From JBAXLO01 sp037134755 (GTDB lineage: Bacteria; Bacteroidota; Bacteroidia; Bacteroidales; JACABE01): a stretch of 9,287 bases of DNA. The stretch spans positions 1 through 9,287 of the forward strand of contig JBAXLO010000186.1 of assembly GCA_037134755.1 (NCBI GenBank). Reading direction: 5' to 3'. The notes under the pieces are model-generated. The model was not told the origin of the DNA and searched no databases. It saw only the letters and a program-made list of their open reading frames with translations. Both the position numbers and the translations under genes were made by a program. The first letter of the stretch is position 1. Every line of letters begins with the position of its first letter. This document shows positions 1 to 7,003 of the stretch, piece after piece.

Positions 1-49
1 AACAAAGTTAAGCAATTTCCCCTTTTTGGTTCTGGCTTGTCCAGGTTAG

Positions 50-235
50 GTTGTTAGACTTTTAGGAAAACAAGAGTGCCTAAAATTTGAAGTTTGAAAT
101 GCCTAAAGTTTTAAGAGACTTTTAGCTATTTAGACTTTTAGACTATTAGGAAAACAAAATAGTGCCTAAAATGCCTAAAGTTTGAAGTGCCTAAAATTGA
201 AGACAGGGCTTTTAGCTGTTTAGACTTTTAGGTAA
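50..235. repeat. Degenerate array of AGACTTTTAG and GCCTAAA words
   Basis: AGACTTTTAG occurs four times (56-65, 116-125, 132-141, 222-231) and GCCTAAA five times (78-84, 101-107, 164-170, 173-179, 189-195). A 22-nt block at 120-141 recurs at 210-231 with a single mismatch, a 90-bp offset. The motif TAGGAAAACAA occurs at 63-73 and again at about 147-157. CTTTTAGG and CCTAAAA are reverse complements, so neighbouring words can pair: 60-66 with 79-85 gives a 7-bp stem. No open reading frame of note crosses the block on either strand. It looks like decayed intergenic repeat DNA. I cannot assign it to a known element. Confidence 0.6.
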
Positions 236-372
236 TCAAAAAACCTTCACCACTTTAATGATGTAGTTTTTTTTAATTATTAATTGTTAATTGACTTCGT
301 AATATTTTTGTGTATTTGTTTAATATGTAGATATATGTATGTGTAATAAGCCCTACTTGATTCTGGGTGGGT

Positions 373-603
373 GTTGCTTGAAGGAACGGAAGCGTAAAAT
401 GAAGTAACGTAAGCGTTGCTTGAAGGAACGTAAGCGTAGAATGAAGTAACGTAAGCGTAGAATGAAGTAACGGAAGCGTAGAATGAAGTAACGGAAGCGT
501 AGAATGAAGTAATGGAAGCGTAGAATAAAGTAGCTTATACGAAGAATGAAGTAGCGTAAGCCTAGCTTGAAGAAACGTAAGCGTTGCATAAAGCAACGTG
601 AGT
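373..603. repeat. 21-bp minisatellite, eleven contiguous units
   Basis: Eleven head-to-tail 21-bp units start at 373, 394, 415, 436, 457, 478, 499, 520, 541, 562 and 583. A truncated twelfth start (GTTGCAT) follows at 604. Units 4-7 are nearly identical and begin GTAGAATGAAGTAACG. Units 1 and 3 begin GTTGCTTGAAGGAACG, and unit 10 begins CTAGCTTGAAGAAACG. The right-hand units (8-11) are the most diverged, as expected when an array decays at its edge. A period of 21 keeps any frame open through the array, so the minus strand reads as a 7-residue repeat (LLHSTLP-like). That alone is not evidence of coding: there is no plausible start, domain or neighbour. Confidence 0.9.
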
Positions 604-615
604 GTTGCATGATTC

Positions 616-922
616 TATACCAATCTTAAGCGTACCAAGTTGATAATTATAACACTTAATATGTGTATTGAATGAGTAATTAAGAGGTGTGTTAAGTATT
701 GTGCAAGCAACACAGGTGGTAAAACCCAGGGATGTTAGTGAACTTATATCAAAAGATGAATATTTATTCATCATGTGTTTTTTGTTATTGCTATGCCGAA
801 ATTCTATTCTTAATCTCGACTAAATAACGGTGCAAAATTGCAAATTAAAATTTGATTAAATGTCTTTATATTAAATAAAATTTAAATCTTCATTATTAAT
901 ACATTATTGTTAATTCTTTTTG
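616..922. other. Gene-free spacer between minisatellite and T9SS gene
   Basis: About 300 bp of AT-rich DNA with no recognisable gene or RNA. A 70-codon minus-strand frame (774 down to 562) has tandem start codons at its 5' end. Its last 14 or so codons run into the minisatellite, and I recognise no domain, so I do not call it. The right part (about 840-922) is very AT-rich and leads to the promoter of the next gene. Confidence 0.5.
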
Positions 923-930
923 TATCTTTG
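923..930 (+). promoter_or_regulatory. Bacteroidota -7 box (TATCTTTG) of the T9SS cargo gene
   Basis: TATCTTTG matches the Bacteroidota housekeeping -7 consensus TAnnTTTG exactly and lies 18 bp upstream of the ATG at 949. No convincing -33 TTTG is found about 19 bp further upstream. The box supports the start at 949: a start at 907 would put the promoter inside the coding region. Confidence 0.65.
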
Positions 931-948
931 CAAATAAATATCAAACTT

Positions 949-2331
949 ATGAAAATTAATAAGCATGTATTAACTCTGTTGTTTACGCTTCTTCTCTCTG
1001 GTATTACTTTTAGCCAAAATACATCTTTCAGTAAAGTAATATCTCCTTATGGTAATATTAATTATGCTTCTTTTGCAGCAAGTGGTATTGTAAAACAAGA
1101 CAATAAATATATACTTGCTTTATCCGGCTATGATACAACAAATATAAGTACTGATATTCAAAGTTTATATTTTGCTAAAGTTGATTCAAACGGCGATAAT
1201 TTTGAAATAATAAAAAAATATAATCAATCTGACACTAATTATTATACTAATTTTGGTGCTCTTATTAAGACACATAATGGTGGTTTCTGCTTTGTTGGTG
1301 ATATTGATTTTAATTATAATAATAAATTACAACACTATGTTATGCTATTTGATAGCAGTATGAATAATATACTTACTAAGATTATTCCACATGATACAAT
1401 ATGGGAAGCAGTAAGGCAAATCACAGAAACGCATGATCAAGGTTTTATATTAGTTGGCTGTAGATATGTATCAGATATTGTTGGCAATGTTCTTTTAATA
1501 AAAACTGATAGCTTAGGTAATCAGCTTTGGAAAATGACTATTTCAACAGGTGGATACATTGGTAATGGAAAACAAATTGAAGAAACACCTGATCATGGTT
1601 TTTTAATTTGTGGTTACAATGGTTCTTATACAACAGGTCAGGGTGGTCCTTTTTTAATAAAGACTGATAGTGCAGGTAACTTAATTTGGGTAAAATATCT
1701 TGGTAATAGCAGTCAGCAAGATGGAAGTGCTGCAATGGCTATTACACAAGAAGGTGATTATTTAGTAGCTTTCGGCTATACAACCTATACATATACAGAT
1801 AATCAGTACTGGTCTGGACGTTTAAATGTAATTAAATATTCTCCTGATGGTACTCAGATTTGGAATAAGATGTATGATACAATTAGAGAAAATATAATTG
1901 TAAATAAGATACAGATATTACCTAATAATGATTTTATTGTAATGGGATCTTGTGTTGAAAATGAAGTAGTATTTTATTATACTTCTTTTATATTTAAATT
2001 TAAGTCCAATAGTGATAGCTTATGGCGTAAGATTTATTATTACACAAAAAAATTTACAGATGGGAATTATTTAGTAGATAATATACTTAATTCAGATGGG
2101 AGTATAACAGCTTGTGGTTATGTGAATGGAGATACTTTAGTGCCTTATGAGAAAATATGGATACTTAAAACGGATAGCAGTGGTTATGCACCCGGCTGTG
2201 AGCCAACTGTAATAAATGAAATACAATATGCCAAAACAGAGGCTATAAGAGTTTATCCTAATCCGGCAACCAATCAAACAACAATAGCCTATCTTCAACT
2301 AAAAGAAGAAGGAACTATACATACTATATAA
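949..2331 (+). CDS. Secreted propeller-like T9SS cargo protein; reading frame breaks inside the sorting domain
   Basis: The product is predicted to be exported and then sorted by the type IX secretion system. I chose ATG 949 over an in-frame TTG at 907 because a -7 box sits at 923-930 and a typical signal peptide begins there (MKINKH, then a hydrophobic core, ending near GITFSQ, residues 1-23). The body carries repeated pairs of a GF(I/L)xxG strand and an (L/V)IKTDSxGNxxW strand: LLIKTD at about 182, FLIKTD at 235, NVIKYSPDG at 293, ILKTDSSG at 405. This resembles beta-propeller-like repeats in Bacteroidota surface proteins. The type A sorting domain begins with VYPNPA (about 435-440). At residue 458 (H, codon 2320-2322) the reading frame is lost and a TAA follows at 2329-2331. 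Skipping one base, 2323, restores LYNMLGQIVYEEKI and a complete sorting domain, for an intact length of 510 residues. The cargo function is unknown. A lone T9SS cargo gene beside unrelated genes is common in this phylum. Confidence 0.85.
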   Translation: MKINKHVLTLLFTLLLSGITFSQNTSFSKVISPYGNINYASFAASGIVKQDNKYILALSGYDTTNISTDIQSLYFAKVDSNGDNFEIIKKYNQSDTNYYTNFGALIKTHNGGFCFVGDIDFNYNNKLQHYVMLFDSSMNNILTKIIPHDTIWEAVRQITETHDQGFILVGCRYVSDIVGNVLLIKTDSLGNQLWKMTISTGGYIGNGKQIEETPDHGFLICGYNGSYTTGQGGPFLIKTDSAGNLIWVKYLGNSSQQDGSAAMAITQEGDYLVAFGYTTYTYTDNQYWSGRLNVIKYSPDGTQIWNKMYDTIRENIIVNKIQILPNNDFIVMGSCVENEVVFYYTSFIFKFKSNSDSLWRKIYYYTKKFTDGNYLVDNILNSDGSITACGYVNGDTLVPYEKIWILKTDSSGYAPGCEPTVINEIQYAKTEAIRVYPNPATNQTTIAYLQLKEEGTIHTI

Positions 2332-2482
2332 TATGCTTGGGCAAATAGTGTATGAAGAAAAGATTGCAAAAGGTTCATCACAAACAAAACTAAGTATTCA
2401 ACACCTTAAAGCAGGGCTTTATAAAGTAATAGTAAGAGAGAAAGGGATAATAAAAGGGGAAGTGAGTTTGGTGAAAGAGTAA
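2324..2482 (+). pseudogene. Out-of-frame end of the T9SS sorting domain
   Basis: Read from 2324 in the frame one base ahead of the upstream gene, this stretch gives LYNMLGQIVYEEKI, then the (L)KAGLYKVIV core and a final VSLVKE before TAA at 2480-2482 (52 residues). NMLGQ...GLY is the usual second half of a type A T9SS C-terminal domain. It continues directly from YPNPATNQTTIAYLQLKEEGTIH in the upstream frame. It is therefore not a separate gene but the detached 3' end of the 949 gene. The cause is one extra base near 2321-2323 (CATACTATATAAT) or a sequencing error. There is no homopolymer or classic slippery heptamer at the junction, so programmed frameshifting is unlikely. Confidence 0.85.
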
Positions 2483-2818
2483 TCAACATAATTAAACAAT
2501 ATTGTCATTAGTAAGCCTTGGTTAAAAATTGCAGCTAACATGCCTCTTTTTCTTTATCAAATTAATATTTTCGGTATTTCTTTTATTCAATTTCAAATTA
2601 CTTTGACCTATTTTGCTATGGATTGCCTTTAATTTCTTATCTATTTTTATAAAAGGCTATCCCTGTTTACCCTTTTAGCTATCCTATCCTTCAAAATAGC
2701 ATACTCAAGCTCACTTTAAGTGTCTAAATATTTATTTTTAGTATTGAATTTTATAGGGTTGAGAATCTATATTAAGATGTCATTCAAAATTCATAATTTT
2801 TAATTCGTAATTCTTTAC
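2483..2818. other. Intergenic spacer before aroC
   Basis: About 335 bp of AT-rich DNA without a gene on either strand that I can support. It contains a perfect 11-bp dyad, CACTT-T-AAGTG (2712-2722), and near its right end one copy of a 24-nt AT-rich sequence that recurs after 7577 in opposite orientation. I found no convincing terminator for the upstream gene. Confidence 0.5.
2789..2812 (-). repeat. Dispersed AT-rich 24-nt repeat, copy 1
   Basis: The reverse complement of 2789-2812 matches 7578-7601 at 22 of 24 positions (AATTAYGAATTA followed by WAAATTATGAAT). The copy lies immediately upstream of the aroC -7 box. Short AT-rich blocks of the AATTATGAATTA kind are frequent in Bacteroidota intergenic DNA, so low complexity explains part of the match. 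Confidence 0.45.
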
Positions 2819-2826
2819 TATCTTTG
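2819..2826 (+). promoter_or_regulatory. Bacteroidota -7 box (TATCTTTG) of aroC
   Basis: An exact match to TAnnTTTG, 20 bp upstream of the aroC ATG and identical to the box in front of the 949 gene. At the usual spacing (2796-2799) the -33 position reads ATTT, a weak match to TTTG. The leader between box and start is A/T-rich with no Shine-Dalgarno sequence, as is normal for this phylum. Confidence 0.7.
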
Positions 2827-2846
2827 TAGTCTAATTTAAAACACTT

Positions 2847-3911
2847 ATGGGCGGTAACACATTTGGAAAGATATTGCAATTAACTACCTTCGGCGAATCG
2901 CATGGAGTAGCTGTGGGAGGCGTGCTTGATGGTTGTCCCGCCGGATTAGCCATTGATAAAGAATATATTCAACATCAAATGAACCGTCGCAGACCCGGGC
3001 AATCAGCTTATACAACACAACGCAACGAAGCCGATGAATTACAGCTTTTATCCGGCGTGTATGATGGCAAAACTACCGGAACACCAATAGCTTTTCTTGT
3101 TAAAAACGCCGATAATCGTTCGGAAGATTACACACATCTGCAAGAAACATTTCGCCCTTCGCATGCTGACTATACTTATTATAAGAAGTATGGTGTTTAT
3201 GACTTCAGAGGAGGTGGAAGAGCTTCTGCACGAGAAACATTAGCAAGAGTTGCAGCGGGCGCTATTGCTCGTCTGTTAATATTAAAATCAGGAGTTACAG
3301 TTACAGCTTATGTCTCGCAAATTGGTAATATAGAAGCAGGAAATTTTGCTGAAATAACTGAAGATATCGTTGATCAAAGCCCTGTAAGATGCCCTGACAA
3401 AGATGCTTCTGAGTTGATGATGCAACTTATAAAAGAAACCGGAGCCAAGGGTGATACTTTAGGAGGCATCATCAACTGCTCCATAAAAGGCTGCCCTATA
3501 GGATTGGGCGAACCTGTGTTTGATAAGCTTCATGCTGATTTAGCCAAAGCAATGTTAAGCATCAATGCAGTTAAAGGCTTTGAATATGGGAGCGGTTTTG
3601 CAAGTGCATCAATGACAGGTAAAGAACATAACGATCTTTTTATTGAAAACTTTAAAACTAAAACAAACAACTCAGGAGGAATACAAGGTGGTATTTCGAA
3701 TGGTGAAGAAATATATTTCAGAGTAGCTTTTAAACCTGTTGCTACAATAATGCAGCCTCAGGAATCTGTGGATAAATCGGGTAATAAAGTCATTATAGAG
3801 GGCAAAGGACGGCATGATATTTGTGTAGTACCACGTGCAGTACCAATTGTTGAAGCAATGGCTGCTTTGGTTATCGCAGATCATTTATTAAGAAACAAAA
3901 TTAACTCGTAG
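2847..3911 (+). CDS. aroC: Chorismate synthase
   Basis: This enzyme converts 5-enolpyruvylshikimate-3-phosphate to chorismate, the last step of the shikimate pathway, in the cytoplasm with reduced FMN as cofactor. The 354-residue length is normal for the bacterial family. All diagnostic motifs are present: GESHG (16-20), RRRPGQS (47-53), the FMN/substrate segment RPSHADYTYYKKYG (103-116), RGGGRASARET (121-131), and GRHD followed by VVPRAVP (321-333). The start is fixed by the -7 box 20 bp upstream and by MGGNTFGKILQLTTFGESHG, which aligns with the family N-terminus with no room for extension. It is more GC-rich than the 949 gene, in keeping with a conserved housekeeping role. No other aro gene is in the window. 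The next gene, 45 bp downstream on the same strand, is functionally unrelated. The TAG stop is overlapped by a strong hairpin. Confidence 0.97.
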   Translation: MGGNTFGKILQLTTFGESHGVAVGGVLDGCPAGLAIDKEYIQHQMNRRRPGQSAYTTQRNEADELQLLSGVYDGKTTGTPIAFLVKNADNRSEDYTHLQETFRPSHADYTYYKKYGVYDFRGGGRASARETLARVAAGAIARLLILKSGVTVTAYVSQIGNIEAGNFAEITEDIVDQSPVRCPDKDASELMMQLIKETGAKGDTLGGIINCSIKGCPIGLGEPVFDKLHADLAKAMLSINAVKGFEYGSGFASASMTGKEHNDLFIENFKTKTNNSGGIQGGISNGEEIYFRVAFKPVATIMQPQESVDKSGNKVIIEGKGRHDICVVPRAVPIVEAMAALVIADHLLRNKINS

Positions 3912-3933
3912 AGACGTTGCATACAACGTCTCT
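3910..3933 (+). terminator. Perfect 10-bp hairpin on the aroC stop codon
   Basis: AGAGACGTTG (3910-3919), loop CATA, CAACGTCTCT (3924-3933). The stem starts on the second base of the aroC TAG. There is no T-run after it, so it is not a textbook intrinsic terminator. It may attenuate transcription into the downstream gene, protect the mRNA 3' end, or be a small REP-like palindrome. GAGACG/CGTCTC palindromes are, from memory, a recurring intergenic type in this phylum. Confidence 0.6.
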
Positions 3934-3956
3934 TCATAAACCAATACAATATCAAT

Positions 3957-6785
3957 ATGAAAAAGACACTTAAAATTACAGCTATCGTTCTAGGGATTAT
4001 AATTATCCTTATGCTTATTCTTCCTTTTGCATTTAAAGGTAAGATCGTTAAAACCATTAAAGAAGAAGCTAACAGCAGCATGAATGCTAAGCTTGACTTT
4101 ACTGACTTTGGCATGTCGATGTTCAGGAGTTTCCCTAACTTTTCTTTAAGTATTGAGAAGCTTAGCATCGTTGGCGTTGACCAATTTAAAGGGGACACAC
4201 TTGCCTCAATGGATAAAATGTATGTTTCCATTGATTTGATGAGTGTAATCAAAGGTTCCGGCTATAAGATCAAGAAGATAGAGCTTGACAATCCTCGTAT
4301 CTTACTTAAGCGCTTAAAAGATGGCAAGGCTAACTGGGATATTGCCAAGCCCGCCGACACTACCAAGCCTAAAGAGCCATCAAAACCATCCAATTTTAAG
4401 ATGACTTTGCAGAAGATTATCGTGACCAATGCTCACTTTGTTTTTGATGATGCAAGTCTAGGTTTTTACATGCTTATGGATGGAATGAATCACACTTCTT
4501 CGGGCGATATGACTGCTGATATTACTAATTTAATTACCGCAACTACCATCAAACATTTGGATGTTGCTTATGGTGGCGTAAGTTATTTAAGTAAATGTGA
4601 TGTTGATCTTAAAGCTACTATCGAAGCTAATATGAAGGACATGAAGTTTACTTTTAAGGATAATATGTCTCGTTTAAATCAGTTGTATTTTAAGTTCGAC
4701 GGTTTCTTTGCTATGCTTAATCCTGCCGGTTTTGACATGGATCTTAAGTTTAGTACTGATAAAACAGAGTTTAAGAACATACTTTCGATGGTTCCTTCGC
4801 TTTACGCAAAGGATTTTGATAAGATTCAGACTAGTGGTAAGTTTGTTTTTAATGGCTTTGCTAAAGGTGTTTATAAAGATATGACTTTGCCTGCCTTTGG
4901 TCTCAATTTTCAGATTATTAATGCTATGTTTAAGTATCCAAGCCTTCCAAAAGAGGTTAATAATATCAACATAGTTACTAAGATTGATAATAAAGGTGGA
5001 AGTGCTGATAATACCACTATTGATGTTTCTACTTTCCATGTTGCTTTGGCAGGAAATCCTATTGATATGACATTGTTTTTAAGCACTCCTATGTCGGATC
5101 CTAATATAAATATGGGCATTAAAGGCTCTTTAGATCTTGCTTCCATCAAACAAGTGTATCCTTTGGCCGAAGGTCAGGATTTAAATGGTATGTTTAAGGC
5201 TGATATCACTTTGAAAGGCAAGATGTCGGCTATACAAAAGCAAAAATACAATGAGTTTGTTGCTCAAGGTTATCTTGACCTAAAGAATATGACGTATAAG
5301 AGCAAAGACTTTGCTCAGGGTGTTAATATACAGGAAGCTCGTTTTAATTTCAATCCACAATATCTGGAGCTGGCGCAGTTTGATATGCTAATGGGACGTA
5401 ATGATTTCTCTGCAAAAGGAAAGATTCAAAACTATATTGCTTACTGGCTCAAGGGTGAGACTATTAAAGGGCAATTATCAACTTCATCTAAATACTTTAA
5501 TTTAGATGATGTGATGCCTAAAGATACGCTTACTGTTGCCAAGAAGAGTTCGGAGGCTGCCAAAGATACTGTTGCTAAAGCTATGACAGTTGTTAAGATA
5601 CCTGCTAATATTGATTTTGTTATGACTGCTTCTTTTGGCAAACTTATTTATGATAAAATGGAAATGGCGAATGTTAAGGGCGAAATTGATATTAAAGATG
5701 AGAAGGTACAGATGAAGAATTTAAGTATGAATATCTGTGATGGCAAAATGGTGGTTACGGGTTACTATTCATCTAAAGATAAGGATAAACCGGAGGCTGA
5801 TTTTGCGCTTGATATTAGTAATTTTAACATCCCAAAGGCTGCTAAAACCTTTGTCACCTTTGGCAAGATGGCTCCTATTGCTGAAAACACTACGGGCACT
5901 TTCTCCACTAAGTTTAAGATTAACACCTTGATGAATACTACCATGAGCCCTATCTTAAATAGTATGAGAGGTTCGGGGACTATTGCCACATCTAAACTAA
6001 AGATTGACAACTCTACAAGCTTACTTAAATTAGCTGAAGCAACCAAGATGGATAATTTAAAACATCTGGAGCTAAACAACATAAATCTGTCATTTGTCAT
6101 CAATGACGGCAAGGTTTATACGAGTCCTTTTGAGATTAAGACTGGAAATATCAAGGCTATTGTGTCAGGCTCTACCTGTTTTGATCAAACTATTGACTAT
6201 TTACTTAAGATGGAAGTCCCTCGTAAAGAATTTGGTGGAGGTGTTGGCAGTTTGTTCGAAGGGATGTCAGCATTTGGTGCTTCCAAAGGGGTTAAAGTAA
6301 AGGTGAGTGATAATATTAAGTTCAATATTAATATAAAGGGTACATTTAGTAAACCAAAGATCACTACCAGCTTTGGTAATGGCAAGGATAACGCTCTAAA
6401 CAGTGCTAAAGATGCTCTTAAAAATGAAGTTATTACTACAGTAAAAGCTGATGCTGCCAAAGTTATTGCGGAAGCAAAACAAAAAGCCGATCAACTTATA
6501 AAAGAAGCACAGAAACAAGGAGATGCATTGCGAAGTGAAACCAAGAAAGCTGGCGATAAACTAGTAGCCGAAGCCGATGCTCAAGGGCAAAAGATGGTTG
6601 AAGAGGCATCCAATCCAATAGCTAAAGCAGTAGCCGAAAAGGGTGCTAGCAAACTACATAACGAAGCTAAAGCTAAAGCCGATAAGATGAATACTGAAGC
6701 AGATACTAAAGCAAAAGACTTGGTATCTAAGGCTAAATCTCAAGGCGATGGCATTATAAAAGCTGCTCAAGACAAAACCAAGTAA
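3957..6785 (+). CDS. AsmA-family envelope protein with an 11-residue-repeat helical tail
   Basis: A 942-residue AsmA-family protein. Related proteins (AsmA, YhdP, TamB) are inner-membrane-anchored, extend into the periplasm, and are linked to lipid supply and integrity of the outer membrane. Visible layout: an N-terminal membrane anchor (about 7-27, preceded by MKKTLK); an AsmA N-terminal segment with SMFRSFPNFSLSIEKLSIVG and VSIDLMSVIKG (about 53-103); a long beta-rich middle; an AsmA C-terminal domain (about 668-808) with GSGTI, LELNNINLSFVINDGKV, DQTIDYLLKMEVP and a final KPKITTSF. Then an Ala/Lys/Glu-rich tail (810-942) of 11-residue repeats. A Thr/Lys/Pro-rich linker lies near 134-147. 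The start is the first ATG, directly before the membrane anchor. I see no -7 box in the 45-bp gap, so transcription from the aroC promoter is plausible. Two in-frame stops end it (TAA TAA). The exact substrate is unknown. Confidence 0.88.
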   Translation: MKKTLKITAIVLGIIIILMLILPFAFKGKIVKTIKEEANSSMNAKLDFTDFGMSMFRSFPNFSLSIEKLSIVGVDQFKGDTLASMDKMYVSIDLMSVIKGSGYKIKKIELDNPRILLKRLKDGKANWDIAKPADTTKPKEPSKPSNFKMTLQKIIVTNAHFVFDDASLGFYMLMDGMNHTSSGDMTADITNLITATTIKHLDVAYGGVSYLSKCDVDLKATIEANMKDMKFTFKDNMSRLNQLYFKFDGFFAMLNPAGFDMDLKFSTDKTEFKNILSMVPSLYAKDFDKIQTSGKFVFNGFAKGVYKDMTLPAFGLNFQIINAMFKYPSLPKEVNNINIVTKIDNKGGSADNTTIDVSTFHVALAGNPIDMTLFLSTPMSDPNINMGIKGSLDLASIKQVYPLAEGQDLNGMFKADITLKGKMSAIQKQKYNEFVAQGYLDLKNMTYKSKDFAQGVNIQEARFNFNPQYLELAQFDMLMGRNDFSAKGKIQNYIAYWLKGETIKGQLSTSSKYFNLDDVMPKDTLTVAKKSSEAAKDTVAKAMTVVKIPANIDFVMTASFGKLIYDKMEMANVKGEIDIKDEKVQMKNLSMNICDGKMVVTGYYSSKDKDKPEADFALDISNFNIPKAAKTFVTFGKMAPIAENTTGTFSTKFKINTLMNTTMSPILNSMRGSGTIATSKLKIDNSTSLLKLAEATKMDNLKHLELNNINLSFVINDGKVYTSPFEIKTGNIKAIVSGSTCFDQTIDYLLKMEVPRKEFGGGVGSLFEGMSAFGASKGVKVKVSDNIKFNINIKGTFSKPKITTSFGNGKDNALNSAKDALKNEVITTVKADAAKVIAEAKQKADQLIKEAQKQGDALRSETKKAGDKLVAEADAQGQKMVEEASNPIAKAVAEKGASKLHNEAKAKADKMNTEADTKAKDLVSKAKSQGDGIIKAAQDKTK
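6459..6782 (+). repeat. Coding 11-mer repeats, LEA/apolipoprotein-like helix
   Basis: Residues 835-942 of the AsmA-like protein divide into nine 11-residue units with one 9-residue break (890-898): KVIAEAKQKAD, QLIKEAQKQGD, ALRSETKKAGD, KLVAEADAQGQ, KMVEEASNPIA, break, KLHNEAKAKAD, KMNTEADTKAK, DLVSKAKSQGD, GIIKAAQDKTK. Most units have hydrophobic residues at positions 2-3, an acidic or small residue at 5-6, and Gly/Ala-Asp at 10-11. An 11-residue period is typical of group 3 LEA proteins, apolipoproteins and synucleins, which form long amphipathic helices on lipid surfaces or undecad coiled coils. The DNA itself is not repetitive, so this is protein-level conservation. Confidence 0.75.
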
Positions 6786-6801
6786 TAATGTGAATGACTC
6801 A

Positions 6802-6820
6802 GCTTTCGAATTACGAAAGC
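6802..6820 (+). terminator. Hairpin after the AsmA-family gene
   Basis: GCTTTCG (6802-6808), loop AATTA, CGAAAGC (6814-6820), a perfect 7-bp stem 17 bp after the stop codon. GAC (6796-6798) and GTC (6823-6825) could extend it with an internal loop. Only weak T-richness follows (TCTTTAATTCT), so it is a probable rather than certain Rho-independent terminator for the aroC/AsmA unit. Confidence 0.55.
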
Positions 6821-6832
6821 AGGTCTTTAATT

Positions 6833-6905
6833 CTGACATTTTGTCAGGGTGTATTGTATGTTTTGTCAGGGTTTTGTTAAAATATTTTAAAGAATCCTGA
6901 CAAAA
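6833..6905. promoter_or_regulatory. TGTCAGG operator-like cluster upstream of the 7004 gene
   Basis: TTTTGTCAGGGT occurs twice as an exact 12-mer (6839-6850 and 6861-6872), with starts 22 bp apart, about two helical turns. A third site in reverse orientation, CCTGACAAAA, is at 6896-6905. The first copy is also the right half of a perfect dyad, CTGACA-TTT-TGTCAG (6833-6847). Same-face direct repeats plus inverted copies in an otherwise AT-rich leader, 100-170 bp before a start codon, suggest binding sites for a transcription factor. I cannot name the regulator. Confidence 0.5.
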
Positions 6906-6938
6906 ATACTATTTTGCATGGAGTTTGTGTTACAAATT

Positions 6939-6953
6939 AGTACTTAGAGTACT
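6939..6953. promoter_or_regulatory. Paired AGTACT palindromes
   Basis: Two copies of the self-complementary hexamer AGTACT (6939-6944 and 6948-6953) separated by TAG, 51 bp upstream of the 7004 start. It is a possible binding site or simply chance in AT-rich DNA. No TAnnTTTG -7 box is recognisable between here and the start codon. Confidence 0.25.
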
Positions 6954-7003
6954 TAAAGTTTAAAAACATTTTTTAAGATATTTAATAATATAACATTTAC
7001 ACC

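Noticed and set aside
373..603. CRISPR array
   Set aside because: The 21-bp units are contiguous with no spacers, and no cas genes are present.
273..610. Minus-strand frames with a 7-residue LLHSTLP or ILRFRYF repeat
   Set aside because: They are by-products of a 21-bp repeat unit, which keeps frames open automatically. Two overlapping frames are equally open, the sign of non-coding repeat DNA.
562..774. 70-codon minus-strand frame with tandem Met start and several cysteines
   Set aside because: It ends inside the minisatellite, shows no family resemblance I can name, and has only a near-miss promoter. Its Cys content made me consider a precursor peptide, but no processing enzyme or leader motif is present.
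2320..2332. Programmed ribosomal frameshift in the T9SS gene
   Set aside because: There is no slippery heptamer, homopolymer or downstream structure at the junction. A plain indel or sequencing error is simpler.
5737..5931. Plus-strand alternate-frame ORF inside the AsmA-family gene, and similar shadow frames elsewhere
   Set aside because: They lie wholly within well-supported genes, have low-complexity Leu/Arg-rich translations, and lack their own promoters.
6896..6920. Sigma-54 promoter (CTGACA...TTTTGCAT)
   Set aside because: The GG doublet is missing and the distance to TTGC is about five bases too long for a -24/-12 element.
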